From: Opitutia bacterium
GTDB lineage: Bacteria > Verrucomicrobiota > Verrucomicrobiae > Opitutales > UBA953
Assembly: GCA_947488485.1 (NCBI GenBank)
Contig: CANKZO010000095.1
Location: 1 to 8,113, forward strand
Direction: 5' to 3'
Length of the DNA: 8,113 bases
Each line of letters begins with the position of its first letter. The first letter of the stretch is position 1. Under the pieces are notes generated by a model. That model was not told the DNA's origin. It searched no databases and saw only the letters and a list, made by a program, of their open reading frames with translations. Shown piece by piece: positions 1 to 8,015 of this stretch. Position numbers and translations under genes: made by a program.

Positions 1-584
1 AGGACGCTGCCCTTGCGGCGGAGTTCACGACGCTGGGCGGTCTTGCCGCCCTTGGGCTCTTCGAAGAGGGAAGCGAAAATCTCGCTGCAGCGGCGCATGG
101 CCGGCAAGCGCACGCCGTCCGCGGTCCAAGCCAAGGAGTCCTGCGTGAGCGCGATCTCCATCGAACTGATGCGGGTGTGCAGGCCCGTGACCTCCGCCAT
201 CTTCTGGTCGACGGAGATGGTATTGCGGTCGGTGGGTCCGAGTTTGCCGCCGGTCAGCCAGGTGCTGATGCAATTATGGTGATGGCTGAGGCTGCCGGGG
301 TGATAGAGACCGCTGATCGGGGTGACGGACCGGCGGTGTTTCTCGAGGGGCTTGAGCGAGCGGGAGAAACGGTAATCCGCGCCGGCCTCGGTGATCTGGT
401 AGTTGAGCGAGTGGACGCCGTTCGCCAGGTAGATGAAGGCGCTGCGACGGGGCGTGGCGGTCATCTTCTCCGCAGCGCGCAAGGGGAGCATGCACTCGAG
501 GAGGGGCAGGGAGATCAGGGCGCCCATCGCCCGCAGGGCGTGGCGGCGATCGATCCGCCAGGATTGGGAGAGGTAGTTGGCCAT
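1..584 (-). CDS. DUF1552 (HXXSHH-family) exported protein, N-terminal part; runs off the window edge
   Basis: This is the first ~194 codons of a gene that continues past base 1; family members are usually around 430-480 aa, so well under half is visible. The N-terminus has a twin-arginine-like signal (R13-R14 in [11 protein letters not shown], then hydrophobic [12 protein letters not shown]), so Tat export to the periplasm is likely. Family features follow: [11 protein letters not shown] (49-59), a [14 protein letters not shown] segment (68-81), [14 protein letters not shown] (90-103) and SVDQKMAEV (124-132). The SHHH cluster resembles the motif the family is named for, although the exact register is uncertain. 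The biochemical role of DUF1552 is unknown. The start is fixed because an in-frame TAA lies at 602-600 and this is the first ATG after it. It follows the DUF1592-family gene by 37 nt, a pairing common in planctomycete and verrucomicrobial genomes, so co-transcription is likely. There is no Shine-Dalgarno sequence; the leader is an A-tract. Family call sure, function unknown. Confidence 0.9.
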   Translation of the reverse strand, partial: MANYLSQSWRIDRRHALRAMGALISLPLLECMLPLRAAEKMTATPRRSAFIYLANGVHSLNYQITEAGADYRFSRSLKPLEKHRRSVTPISGLYHPGSLSHHHNCISTWLTGGKLGPTDRNTISVDQKMAEVTGLHTRISSMEIALTQDSLAWTADGVRLPAMRRCSEIFASLFEEPKGGKTAQRRELRRKGSV

Positions 585-621
585 TGTTTTTTTTAAAGGT
601 TATTGGTTCTTAGTTCTTCGT
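585..621 (-). other. AT-rich intergenic spacer and SD-less leader of the DUF1552 gene
   Basis: This 37-nt gap has only 10 G/C bases (27%) between GC-rich genes. Read on the minus strand it begins just after the TGA of the DUF1592-family gene. It carries two copies of AAGAAC seven bases apart (plus positions 613-618 and 606-611) and ends with eight consecutive A (plus 587-594), two bases before the ATG. No GGAG-like ribosome-binding site is present. An unstructured A-rich leader can itself help ribosome loading, but that role is inferred here. No hairpin typical of a terminator is visible, so read-through from the upstream gene is likely. Confidence 0.6.
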
Positions 622-3072
622 TCATCGCTTGCGCATCAGTTCCGACGACGCGACGGCACGCACGATATCTTTGACGCGATAGTCTTGTCGTTTCGCTTCG
701 GCGACGATGGCTTCGATGTCCGCTTTGTCGTCGAAGGTGAGCACGCGGCGCAGGGCGTAGGTGCAGAGGTGTTCGACGAAGGCGCGGGCGACGACGTCGC
801 GGTCGGCGATGAGCAGCTGTTTGAAGGCGGTGGAATCCTGGAAGGCGCGTCCGTCAGGCAGTTCGCCGGCGGGCTTGATCTCGGGGTCGGCGCCGACTCC
901 GGCCGGGACCTTCTCCTTCGTACGCCACTGACCGATGGCGTCATAGTTATCCCAGGCGAAGCCGAGCGGATCGATCTTTGCGTGGCAGGCCGCGCAGTTC
1001 GGGTTCGTGGAGTGGGCGGTCAGCTTGTCGCGCAAGGAGGCCTTGGGGCTTTGCGCCGTCGGGGGTTCGATCGCCGGCACGTTGGCGGGCGGGGGAGGGG
1101 GCGTCTTGCCGAAGATGGTTTCGCTCAGCCAGACGCCGCGATGGATCGGACGGTGGCGGGTGCCGTCCGACGTCAGTCCGAGTACGGCGCCCATGGTGAG
1201 CAGTCCGCCGCGATGGTCTTCGGGCTTGAGCGCGACGCGCTGGAAACCTTCGGTCTTCGGTTCCGGTAGGCCGTAGAAATCGCAGAGACGTCCGTTGGCC
1301 ATCGTCCAGTCGGCATCGATGAAGGCGTCCACCGAGAGGTTCTTGGCATACAGCTCGCGGAAGTATTCGACGACCTCCCCGCGCAGGCTCGTCTCCAGCC
1401 AGGAGTCGTAGTTCGGGTAGAGCTTCTTATCGGGCGGGAACATGCCCACGCGATGCAGCTGGAGCCATTGGCGGGCGAAGTCCTCGACGAAGCGATCGCT
1501 CCGCGGGTCCTTGATGAGTCGGTCGACCTGGTTACGGAGTCCGTCACCCTTGAGGGCTCCGGCTTTGGCGGCGTCGAGGAGCTTGTCGTCCGGCATCGAA
1601 CTCCAGAGCAAATAGGACAGGCGCGAGGCGAGTTCCGCGTCCGCGAGTTTTTCGCGGGGGGTCGGGTCGCCTTCGACGAGGTAGATGAAATGGCGGGAGG
1701 TGAGCACGCCTTGAAGGGCGGCGCGGTAGGCTTCGGCGGTCTTTTCGCCCGCGGCGCGTTCCGAAGCGTAGGTCTTCAGGTATTGCGACAGCTCTTCGTC
1801 GCGGACCGGACGTCGCCAGGCGCGTTCGGCGAACTGGCGGAGATGGCGGGCGACGACCTCGGGGGAGGCGTCATCGCTCGGGAAGACGCCTTCGCGGCGG
1901 GCGGCCTCTTCCTTCGTCACGAGCGGACCTTCCCACTCGATCCAGTCAACGAGCACCGTGGAGAAGATGCCGTTGCCCTTGTCATCGAACATCTGCGGCG
2001 CGTTCGTGTTCAGGAGCTGACGTTCGGAGCTGTGGGTGAAGAGATAGGTCCGGCTTCCGAGCACGTTGCGGAAGGCTGCGCCGCTGCGCCGGTCCACGCC
2101 TTCGATGGCCACTACGCTGAAGTGCAGCGTCGCGGGCATGTCGAGGTAGACGTCGAACTCGTAGACCTTCGGACTGTCTTCCGCGGCGTTGATGTCGAAC
2201 TCGATGAGACTGGCGACGGTCTCTTCGCCGGTGGACTTGCCGATGCTCAGATGTGCGGGCTGGCCGCCGGGCGGGCGGATGCCGCTGGCCTTGAGGCGCA
2301 GGCGATAGAGCCCGCTGTGTTCTGGCCCGACCTTGCCGAACCATTGGGGAGAAAGCGCGGTCTCGACGCGGCCTGGGAAGAGCAATTGGCGGAGCGGTCG
2401 CTTGATGCCGAAGCGATCAAGGGCCTCCTGGGCCGTCTTCATGTCGCCGTAATGCATCTCGGCCGCGGTCTTGCGGACCTTGCGGGGTTCGCCGGCCTTC
2501 GCCGGGAAGGCGCGCTCGAGCACCGTGTCAGCGGCGCGGTAGTAGCGATCCACGTGCGAGGGCGAAAGCGAGAGCTGGGAGCCGATGCGTTCGAAGCCGT
2601 GCCAGAGGGAATCTTCGTTCAGTCCGCCGGGAGCCGCCGGATTGTAGCGAGCGCCGAGCAGGTCGTAGACGGTGTTCTGATATTCTTTGCGGCTCAGGCG
2701 ATAATGGGAGACCGGCGGACGCGCCGCCATGCGGGCGGCTTTGCCTTCCTTGAGCCGGGCGTCGAGGTCCGCGACGAAGGCGGCGATCTCGGCCTGCGTG
2801 GGCTTGGGCTCCTTGTCCTTCTTCGGGGGCATCTCGCCGGAGTTCACCTGCTCCATCGCTTCCGCCCAGTGATGCGTGTCGGCGCCGAGTTTGAAGTCAC
2901 GCGAGAGCTTATCGAAACGGACGTCGCCCTTTTCCTTCTCGGGTCCGTGGCAGCGGGCGCAGTGCTTCTGGATGAACGCGTCGTAGGGTTCGGCGGCCTG
3001 GACAACACAAGGCAGGGCGAAGCCGAGGGTGAGTAGCGCAAAGGCTATGGAAAGATGACCTTGGGAGGGCAT
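622..3072 (-). CDS. DUF1592-family exported cytochrome (PSCyt1-like, DUF1587, DUF1595, DUF1592, DUF1588, DUF1585)
   Basis: An 816-aa exported c-type cytochrome-like protein of unknown reaction. A signal peptide (about residues 1-26, ending VVQA) is followed by a PSCyt1-like haem domain with CARCHGP (C38, C41, H42) and a probable distal ligand M81 in GEMPPK. Next comes DUF1587 (about 120-190, [17 protein letters not shown]). A beta-rich stretch (about 235-330) resembles a carbohydrate-binding sandwich, but only by appearance. DUF1595 (about 408-471), DUF1592 (about 475-601) and DUF1588 (about 608-705) follow. A second haem motif, CAACH (C693, C696, H697), precedes [19 protein letters not shown]1585 forms the C-terminus. 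Length and domain order are normal for the family, with no frameshift. The ATG at 3072 is preferred; an in-frame TTG lies 12 nt upstream but would only lengthen the signal peptide. The gene starts 112 nt after the DUF1501 gene and ends 37 nt before the DUF1552 gene. Family call sure, function unknown. Confidence 0.95.
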   Translation of the reverse strand: MPSQGHLSIAFALLTLGFALPCVVQAAEPYDAFIQKHCARCHGPEKEKGDVRFDKLSRDFKLGADTHHWAEAMEQVNSGEMPPKKDKEPKPTQAEIAAFVADLDARLKEGKAARMAARPPVSHYRLSRKEYQNTVYDLLGARYNPAAPGGLNEDSLWHGFERIGSQLSLSPSHVDRYYRAADTVLERAFPAKAGEPRKVRKTAAEMHYGDMKTAQEALDRFGIKRPLRQLLFPGRVETALSPQWFGKVGPEHSGLYRLRLKASGIRPPGGQPAHLSIGKSTGEETVASLIEFDINAAEDSPKVYEFDVYLDMPATLHFSVVAIEGVDRRSGAAFRNVLGSRTYLFTHSSERQLLNTNAPQMFDDKGNGIFSTVLVDWIEWEGPLVTKEEAARREGVFPSDDASPEVVARHLRQFAERAWRRPVRDEELSQYLKTYASERAAGEKTAEAYRAALQGVLTSRHFIYLVEGDPTPREKLADAELASRLSYLLWSSMPDDKLLDAAKAGALKGDGLRNQVDRLIKDPRSDRFVEDFARQWLQLHRVGMFPPDKKLYPNYDSWLETSLRGEVVEYFRELYAKNLSVDAFIDADWTMANGRLCDFYGLPEPKTEGFQRVALKPEDHRGGLLTMGAVLGLTSDGTRHRPIHRGVWLSETIFGKTPPPPPANVPAIEPPTAQSPKASLRDKLTAHSTNPNCAACHAKIDPLGFAWDNYDAIGQWRTKEKVPAGVGADPEIKPAGELPDGRAFQDSTAFKQLLIADRDVVARAFVEHLCTYALRRVLTFDDKADIEAIVAEAKRQDYRVKDIVRAVASSELMRKR

Positions 3073-3184
3073 GGTGCGGGACAAAAGGGTGATCGGGGCG
3101 TTAGGGGCAGACGCTACGGGTATTTATGGGACTGTGATTGGACGGGGCAAGTTACCAATTAAACCGCCCTCAACGGGGCTATTT
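3073..3184 (-). promoter_or_regulatory. Intergenic region between the two cassettes, with a weak promoter candidate
   Basis: This is one of the two longest gaps in the window (112 nt) and separates the PSD1/DUF1501 pair from the DUF1592/DUF1552 pair. Reading the minus strand, a TTGCCC (plus 3145-3150) sits 16 nt before CATAAA (plus 3123-3128), a 4/6 plus 4/6 match to the sigma-70 consensus. A start site would then fall some 45 nt before the ATG at 3072. The match is weak and could be chance. No convincing terminator was found after the DUF1501 stop: only 4-bp stems occur and no T-run follows them. The second cassette may therefore be read through from the first, have its own promoter, or both. 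Confidence 0.25.
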
Positions 3185-4633
3185 TTAAGCCAAGACGGGC
3201 TTGATGACGTGGCCGTGGACGTCGGTCAGGCGGCGTTCGACCCCGTTGTTGTAAAAACTCAGCCGTTCGTGATCGAGCCCGAGCAGGTGCAGCATCGTGG
3301 CGTGCAGGTCGTAGATGGTCGTCACGTCCTTCACCGCCATGTGTCCGAAGTCGTCGGTCGCGCCGTGGCTATAGCCGGCCTTCACACCCGCGCCGGCGAG
3401 CCAGACGGTGAAACCCTTGGGGTTATGGTCGCGCCCGTTGGCGCCTTTCTGGAAGGTCGGCATCCGGCCGAACTCGGTCACGAACGCGACGAGCGTGTCC
3501 TTGAGCAGGCCGCGGGCCTTGAGGTCCTTCAGCAGGGCGGCGGCCGGCTGGTCGAGGATCGGGGCGTGGACGGCGTATTGGCTGACGATGCTCTTATGAC
3601 CGTCCCAGTTGCCGACGCCTTCGCCCATGGCGTAGGAACCGTTGAAGAGCTGCACGAAGCGCACGCCTTTCTCGAGCAGCCGTCGGGCGAGGATGCAGTT
3701 CTTGGCGAAGCCGGCTTTGTTGACGTTGCTGTCGTCGGCGCCGTACAGGGCGCGGGTCGCGGGCGATTCGCCGGAGAGGTCAGAGAGCTCGGCGGCGTTG
3801 AGCTGCATGCGGGCCGCGAGCTCATAAGATGATATCCGGGCGGACAGGTCGGAGTCCCCGGGGTTCTTCTCGAGATGCCGGTCATTGAGCCGACGGAGGT
3901 AGTCACGTGTCGCGCGATCGGCTTCCGGCGTGATCTCGGCCGGGCGGGCGAGATTGGGAATGGCACGTTGGGCGCTGAACGCCGTGCCTTGGAAGGACGC
4001 CGGCAGGAAGGCGCTGTTCCAGTGGCGAGGTCCGTTCTGGGGAACGCCACGCGGGTCCGGGATGGCGACGAAAGCGGGGAGGTTCTGATTCTCGCTGCCC
4101 AAGGCGTAAGTTACCCAGGAGCCCATGCTCGGGAAGCCGTCGAGCGTGAAGCCCGTGCCCATCTGGCTTTCGGCGGGGCCGTGGGTGTTCGACTTCCCGG
4201 TCATCGAGTGGATGAAGCACATCTCGTCCGCCATCTCGGCGAGGTTCGGCAGGAGGTCGCTGACCATCTTGCCCGATTGCCCGCGCGGCTTGAACTCGGC
4301 GATGGGCTTGATGAGGTTGCCGTTGGCCCCCTGGAAGGTGACGAGTCCCTCGCTTCCCGGCATCGGAGTGTCGTGCCGCTTGATGAGCTCAGGTTTGTAA
4401 TCGAACGTGTCGACGTGGCTCAGCGCCCCGGAGCAGAAGATGACGAGGACGCGTTTGGCCTTGGCTTCCTTGTGCGGCGGCCGCGGGGCGTAAGGGTCGG
4501 CCGGGTCGATCGGCGGGCGGATGGGCGAGTCGGCGAGCAGCCGGTCATGCGTGAGCAGGTGGGCGAAGGCGATGCTGCTCAGGCCGGAGAGCGTCCGGCT
4601 GAGGAAACCGCGGCGATTGAGGAGATGGTTCAT
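3185..4633 (-). CDS. DUF1501 family protein (alkaline phosphatase/sulfatase-superfamily-like), Tat-type export
   Basis: A complete 482-aa DUF1501 protein. It opens with a canonical twin-arginine signal (NRRGFLSR at 6-13, then a hydrophobic stretch), so export in folded form is likely. The core starts with [20 protein letters not shown] (62-81), where S72, H73, D75 and D78 sit where the family usually has a (G)GxSxxDxFDxKP motif. Late motifs are TEFGR (386-390), [10 protein letters not shown] (399-408), GATDDFG and [17 protein letters not shown], then the family ending [13 protein letters not shown]1501 belongs to the alkaline phosphatase-like superfamily, so metal-dependent phosphate- or sulfate-ester hydrolysis is possible but unproven; I saw no C/S-x-P-x-R sulfatase maturation motif at the expected N-terminal site. 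Its ATG overlaps the PSD1 stop by four bases, so translation is probably coupled, and PSD1-DUF1501 is a very common pair. Its C-terminus is closely matched by the partial gene at 8016-8113. Confidence 0.95.
   Translation of the reverse strand: MNHLLNRRGFLSRTLSGLSSIAFAHLLTHDRLLADSPIRPPIDPADPYAPRPPHKEAKAKRVLVIFCSGALSHVDTFDYKPELIKRHDTPMPGSEGLVTFQGANGNLIKPIAEFKPRGQSGKMVSDLLPNLAEMADEMCFIHSMTGKSNTHGPAESQMGTGFTLDGFPSMGSWVTYALGSENQNLPAFVAIPDPRGVPQNGPRHWNSAFLPASFQGTAFSAQRAIPNLARPAEITPEADRATRDYLRRLNDRHLEKNPGDSDLSARISSYELAARMQLNAAELSDLSGESPATRALYGADDSNVNKAGFAKNCILARRLLEKGVRFVQLFNGSYAMGEGVGNWDGHKSIVSQYAVHAPILDQPAAALLKDLKARGLLKDTLVAFVTEFGRMPTFQKGANGRDHNPKGFTVWLAGAGVKAGYSHGATDDFGHMAVKDVTTIYDLHATMLHLLGLDHERLSFYNNGVERRLTDVHGHVIKPVLA
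4630..4633 (-). other. ATGA stop-start overlap between PSD1 and DUF1501 genes
   Basis: On the minus strand the bases 4633 to 4630 read ATGA. ATG begins the DUF1501 protein and the overlapping TGA ends the PSD1 protein. No Shine-Dalgarno sequence lies ahead of it (the preceding bases are CGTCCGCATCGA), so initiation probably relies on ribosomes terminating on PSD1. Such coupling usually keeps two partner proteins at similar levels. Confidence 0.9.
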
Positions 4634-7600
4634 TCGATGCGGACGAATTCGTTGGCGTTGTAGATCGCCCGGCAGAAGGCGGGCAGTCCTTGGGCGGTGA
4701 TCAGGCGGCTGGCGTCCGCGAGCTCCTCGGTGCTGGCGACACGTTGGAAGAGCAGTTCGAAGGCGCGGGCGGCCTGCCTGGACGGGTCTGCGCCGGCCTC
4801 CCGGCGCAGGCGTTCGGACAGGGCGGCGGCCTGCTGCAGGGAGAAACTGCCGTTGAGCAGGTTGAGCGACTGGAGGGGCGTGATCGAGGCGTTGCGCTTG
4901 GGCTGAGGCTGGCCGGCGTCGGGGCAGTCGAACGCGCCGAAGAAGTCATCGAGCATCGCGCGCGGCTTGGATTGGTAGACCATGCGGCGATAGTCGCCGG
5001 GCAAGAACTCCTCCTTGGTGACGTAGACCTTCACGTAGTTCGTCATCGGCTTGAAAAGGTCGAAGCCCGGCCCGCCCATCGTGAAGTCGAGCTGGCCCGA
5101 GGTCGCTAGCATGGAGTCGCGCAGCATCTCGGCTTCGATCCGACGCGGTGGGTAGCGCCAGAGCAGGCGGGCGGAAGCGTCGAGGGTGGCGGCTTGTTCG
5201 ATGCGCTTCGAATCCTGGCGGAACACGCGCGAGGTGAGGATGAGGCGATGGATATGCTTGAGCGACCAGCCGTGGTCCACGAGTTCGGCGGCCAGGAAGT
5301 CGAGGAGCTCGGGGTGCGTCGGGCGCGAGCCGTTGAGGCCGAGGTCGCTCGGCGTGTCGACGATGCCGGTGCCGAAGTGATGATGCCAGAGGCGGTTCAC
5401 GATGACACGCGCGGTGAGCGGATTGTCCTTGGAGACAATCCAGTCGGCCAAGGCTTTGCGGCGATCGGCTTCGGGCGCGTCGGCCGGGAGGGTCAGCTTG
5501 GCGCCGATGAGGGAGAGCGCACCGGGTGCTACGGGTTCGCGCGGCTGGGTCGGGTCACCGCGATGCTTGCGGAGGGTTGGGCCCGGTTGTTCGAGCCTGC
5601 CGACGTAGCCGCGCGGGTTGGCGGTGAACTTCGCGAGCTCGGTCTGAAGTTCGATGCGACGAAGCGAAAGTGCGGCCACTTCCGCCGCCTTGCCGGCGGG
5701 CACTTCGCCGAGGGTGGGTAGGGAGGTGATCCGTTCCTTGAAGGAGGTCGGCAGACGGTCGTTGCTGGAAGCGACGGACGTCCACTTGGCGCCATCGAGG
5801 GAGGTCTCGATGCGATAACCGGTGGCGATGCGGTCCTTGAGCTGGGAGTTGGCGCGGTCACGGTTGCGGCTCCAGACGACCCGGCTGATCTGGGTTGGTG
5901 CTTTGAGCTCCAGCTGCGCCCAACCGGCACCTTTCTCGGCGGGGATCCAACTACTGGTGTTGCCGTATTTGCCATCGTTGAGGAAACGGGTCTGGTGGAC
6001 GCTGTTGCCGTTGGCGTAGAGGCTCGAGACGGCCACCTTGGAGCCCAAGGCGACGTTCTTGCCGGCAGGATCGAAGACCTCGAGTTCGTCGATGCACGCC
6101 TCGGTAGCGGAGGCGGTGATGGTGAAGCGTATGAATTTTGCTTCGACCTCCGCGAAGTCCTCCTCGTTGGCGAGGTGGGTCACCGGAGCGCGGAGATGCG
6201 GGACGGGCAGTTCGGCGCCTTCCGCGACCGCTTCGAAGGCCGCGATATCCGCGGCGGTGGGTCCGCCCTTGTCGCCGGCTCTCAGGATGAGCACGCTTTG
6301 CGGAGTGATGCGGTGCACGCCCACCGACTTCAGTCCGCTCCAGCGGCGCTGATTCGGTACGGCCGGTGAGCCGTCAGAGAAAAACCGCTGATTGATCCGC
6401 GCGATCTCGGTCTGGTCGGCCGTGGTCTTGAGGTCCCCGTCGAGATCAAGCACGTAGCGGGCGTCCGCGGCGTGGGTCGTCCAGGCGCCCCAGGAAATCC
6501 AGATACGCACCTCGCCGCTCATCGCGGGTTTCCAGGCCACGAAATTCTCGCCCGGTTTGTCGGCGCTCCACCACCGGTAGCCGGCGCTCAGGTTAGGCAG
6601 CCGCTGGAAGTCTCCGGGGTCCTGGGCGTGGCCTTTTTCCGTGCCCTTGTCGTAGGGGATGAGGTGGCTCTTCTGGGTCGGTGCGAGATGCTGCGCAAGG
6701 CGCGCATCTTCCTCGTCGGTCAGCAGGATGCGTCCGAGGTAGGCCTTCGGCTTGAAGCTGCGCAGGGTCCGTTCGAGCGGGGCGAGTTCTTTGCGGAGGG
6801 CGTCGGCCTTCGCGGTCCGCTCCACAGTCTCGGCCGTGCGTAGTTCCCGTTCGCCGTGCTGGACGCCCTGTAGGATGGCCATGAAGCCGTAGTAGTCGGT
6901 CGTCGGGAGCGGATCGAACTTGTGGTCGTGGCAGCGCGCGCAGGCGAGGGTCGTACCCAGGAAGGCGGACGCCGTCGTCCCGATGATGTCGTGCAGTTCG
7001 TCGGCCCGTTGGTTGGCGGTGAGGACGGGGTCAGGCGACTTCACCTTATCGAAGGGTCCGGCGACGAGGAAGCCGGTCGCCGCATCGACGCCGAGCTGGT
7101 CGCCCGCGAGCTGTTCGCGGACGAACCGATCGTAAGGCACGTCAGCGTTGAGCGCTTGGATGACGTAGTCGCGGTAGGGCCAGGCGTTGGGCCGGGCGAG
7201 GTTGGTCTCGAAGCCGTCGGATTCGGCGAAGCGCGCCACGTCCAGCCAATGGCGGGCCCATTTCTCGCCGAAGCGCGGAGAGGCCAGCAGGCGGTCGACC
7301 ATCGCTGCGTAAGCCCGGTCCGACGGGTCCGCGACGAAGGCGGCCACTTCCTCCGGCGAGGGCGGCAGTCCGGTGATATCGAAGTAGGTCCGACGGATGA
7401 GCACGCGCGGGTCGGCGAGGCGGGACATCGACAGTCCTTTAGCCTTCAATCCTGCCGCGATAAAGTCGTCGATCGTGCGGCCTTCGGCCGGTCGGCGCAC
7501 CGGTTGGTAGGCCCAGTGGTCGAGGCGGGGATCGCGGCGGGCGGAAAGGTCGGCGGCGTTCTCCGGCCAGACCGCGCCTTCGGCGATCCACTGGCGGACC

Positions 7601-7908
7601 TTCTCCGTCTGGGCGGACGTGAGCGGTTCGCCCTTGGGCGGCATCTTCTTGTCTTCGTCCTTCGTGGTGATGCGGTCGAAGAGGAGCGACTTGGCCGGGT
7701 CGCCGGCGACGAAGGCCGGACCCGATTCGCCGCCCTTGAGGGCATGCGTCTTCGCGTCGAGCCGGAGGTCCGCCTTGTTCTTCTTCGGACCGTGGCATTC
7801 GACGCACCGATCCTGCAGAAGCGGTCGGATTTCCCGGTCGAAGTCCACGGCCGCGCTCAGGCCGGCCGCGGTGAGCAGCAGGAGGGCGATGGCGGTGGGG
7901 CGGGGCAT
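4630..7908 (-). CDS. PSD1 / PSCyt1 exported cytochrome (DUF1549-DUF1553) with an inserted F5/8 type C-like domain
   Basis: A 1092-aa exported cytochrome of the PSD1 family, reaction unknown. [20 protein letters not shown] is a Sec signal peptide. PSCyt1 follows, with CVECH (C35, C38, H39) and probable distal ligand M89 in KKMPPKG. DUF1549 spans about 145-355 ([35 protein letters not shown]) and ends with a second haem-type motif, [11 protein letters not shown] (323-333). A long middle region holds a segment at about 590-720 ([48 protein letters not shown]) that looks like an F5/8 type C galactose-binding-like fold, suggesting glycan binding. DUF1553 runs from about 813 ([18 protein letters not shown]) to the end (NANEFVRIE). 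The ATG at 7908 is chosen because it directly opens the signal peptide; in-frame ATGs at 7956 and 7953 and a GTG at 8004 would add 16-32 unlikely residues. It overlaps the DUF1501 gene by 4 nt. Confidence 0.95.
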   Translation of the reverse strand: MPRPTAIALLLLTAAGLSAAVDFDREIRPLLQDRCVECHGPKKNKADLRLDAKTHALKGGESGPAFVAGDPAKSLLFDRITTKDEDKKMPPKGEPLTSAQTEKVRQWIAEGAVWPENAADLSARRDPRLDHWAYQPVRRPAEGRTIDDFIAAGLKAKGLSMSRLADPRVLIRRTYFDITGLPPSPEEVAAFVADPSDRAYAAMVDRLLASPRFGEKWARHWLDVARFAESDGFETNLARPNAWPYRDYVIQALNADVPYDRFVREQLAGDQLGVDAATGFLVAGPFDKVKSPDPVLTANQRADELHDIIGTTASAFLGTTLACARCHDHKFDPLPTTDYYGFMAILQGVQHGERELRTAETVERTAKADALRKELAPLERTLRSFKPKAYLGRILLTDEEDARLAQHLAPTQKSHLIPYDKGTEKGHAQDPGDFQRLPNLSAGYRWWSADKPGENFVAWKPAMSGEVRIWISWGAWTTHAADARYVLDLDGDLKTTADQTEIARINQRFFSDGSPAVPNQRRWSGLKSVGVHRITPQSVLILRAGDKGGPTAADIAAFEAVAEGAELPVPHLRAPVTHLANEEDFAEVEAKFIRFTITASATEACIDELEVFDPAGKNVALGSKVAVSSLYANGNSVHQTRFLNDGKYGNTSSWIPAEKGAGWAQLELKAPTQISRVVWSRNRDRANSQLKDRIATGYRIETSLDGAKWTSVASSNDRLPTSFKERITSLPTLGEVPAGKAAEVAALSLRRIELQTELAKFTANPRGYVGRLEQPGPTLRKHRGDPTQPREPVAPGALSLIGAKLTLPADAPEADRRKALADWIVSKDNPLTARVIVNRLWHHHFGTGIVDTPSDLGLNGSRPTHPELLDFLAAELVDHGWSLKHIHRLILTSRVFRQDSKRIEQAATLDASARLLWRYPPRRIEAEMLRDSMLATSGQLDFTMGGPGFDLFKPMTNYVKVYVTKEEFLPGDYRRMVYQSKPRAMLDDFFGAFDCPDAGQPQPKRNASITPLQSLNLLNGSFSLQQAAALSERLRREAGADPSRQAARAFELLFQRVASTEELADASRLITAQGLPAFCRAIYNANEFVRIE

Positions 7909-7924
7909 GGGGACCGAAGGGTGG

Positions 7925-7947
7925 GGACACCCGGCAGCGGGGCGTCC
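7925..7947 (-). other. Stable RNA hairpin in the PSD1 leader
   Basis: On the minus-strand transcript GGACGCCC (plus 7940-7947) pairs with GGGTGTCC (plus 7925-7932) over eight base pairs, seven Watson-Crick and one G-U, around a 7-nt loop. In the plus-strand transcript the wobble pair becomes an A-C mismatch, so the structure favours the minus strand, which is the coding direction. It ends 16 nt before the ATG at 7908. No T-run follows, so it is not a classical intrinsic terminator. It could be a leader structure, a processing or stability element, or chance in GC-rich DNA. Confidence 0.45.
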
Positions 7948-7951
7948 TTTC

Positions 7952-7960
7952 ATCATAACA
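7952..7960 (-). promoter_or_regulatory. Candidate extended -10 promoter for the PSD1/DUF1501 pair
   Basis: The minus strand reads TGTTATGAT, that is TG-N-TATGAT, a 5/6 match to the -10 consensus with the extended TG. No good -35 box lies 16-18 nt upstream, which extended -10 promoters can tolerate. A start site about 7 nt downstream would give a leader of roughly 37 nt before the ATG at 7908, containing the hairpin at 7925-7947. This also fits choosing 7908 over the ATGs at 7956/7953, which would then overlap the promoter. Single short motif, so tentative. Confidence 0.3.
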
Positions 7961-8015
7961 CTTTTCTGACAGACTACTGCCCGCTTTGTTTCACCGGGCG
8001 GCACTATCGTCTCAC

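Noticed and set aside
1453..3036. Plus-strand ORF of 527 aa opposite the DUF1592-family gene
   Set aside because: It lies wholly antisense to a gene with clear family motifs throughout. Its protein is low-complexity (rich in G, A, V, E, R) with no recognisable domain, as expected from GC-rich codon bias on the other strand.
3000..3072. Lipoprotein signal in the DUF1592-family protein (Cys at residue 22)
   Set aside because: The residues before the Cys read F-A-L-P-C, which does not fit the lipobox (small residue at -1), whereas VVQA-A gives a normal signal peptidase I site.
3060..3184. Small inverted repeats (for example GCGT/ACGC and GCCC/GGGC) after the DUF1501 stop
   Set aside because: Stems of only four base pairs, expected by chance in GC-rich DNA, with no poly-T tail.
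3071..4663. Plus-strand ORFs at 3071-3832 and 3875-4663
   Set aside because: Both are opposite the complete DUF1501 gene and show no domain motifs or signal peptide.
7979..7999. GCCCG/CGGGC inverted repeat as a terminator of the upstream DUF1501 gene
   Set aside because: Only a 5-bp stem with an 11-nt loop and no T-run after it on the minus strand, so not a credible intrinsic terminator.
7909..8004. Longer PSD1 start (GTG at 8004, or ATG at 7956/7953)
   Set aside because: The extra residues include no signal-peptide-like stretch and would push the obvious signal peptide 16-32 residues inward. A lipobox-like AAGC in this extension lacks a preceding hydrophobic segment.
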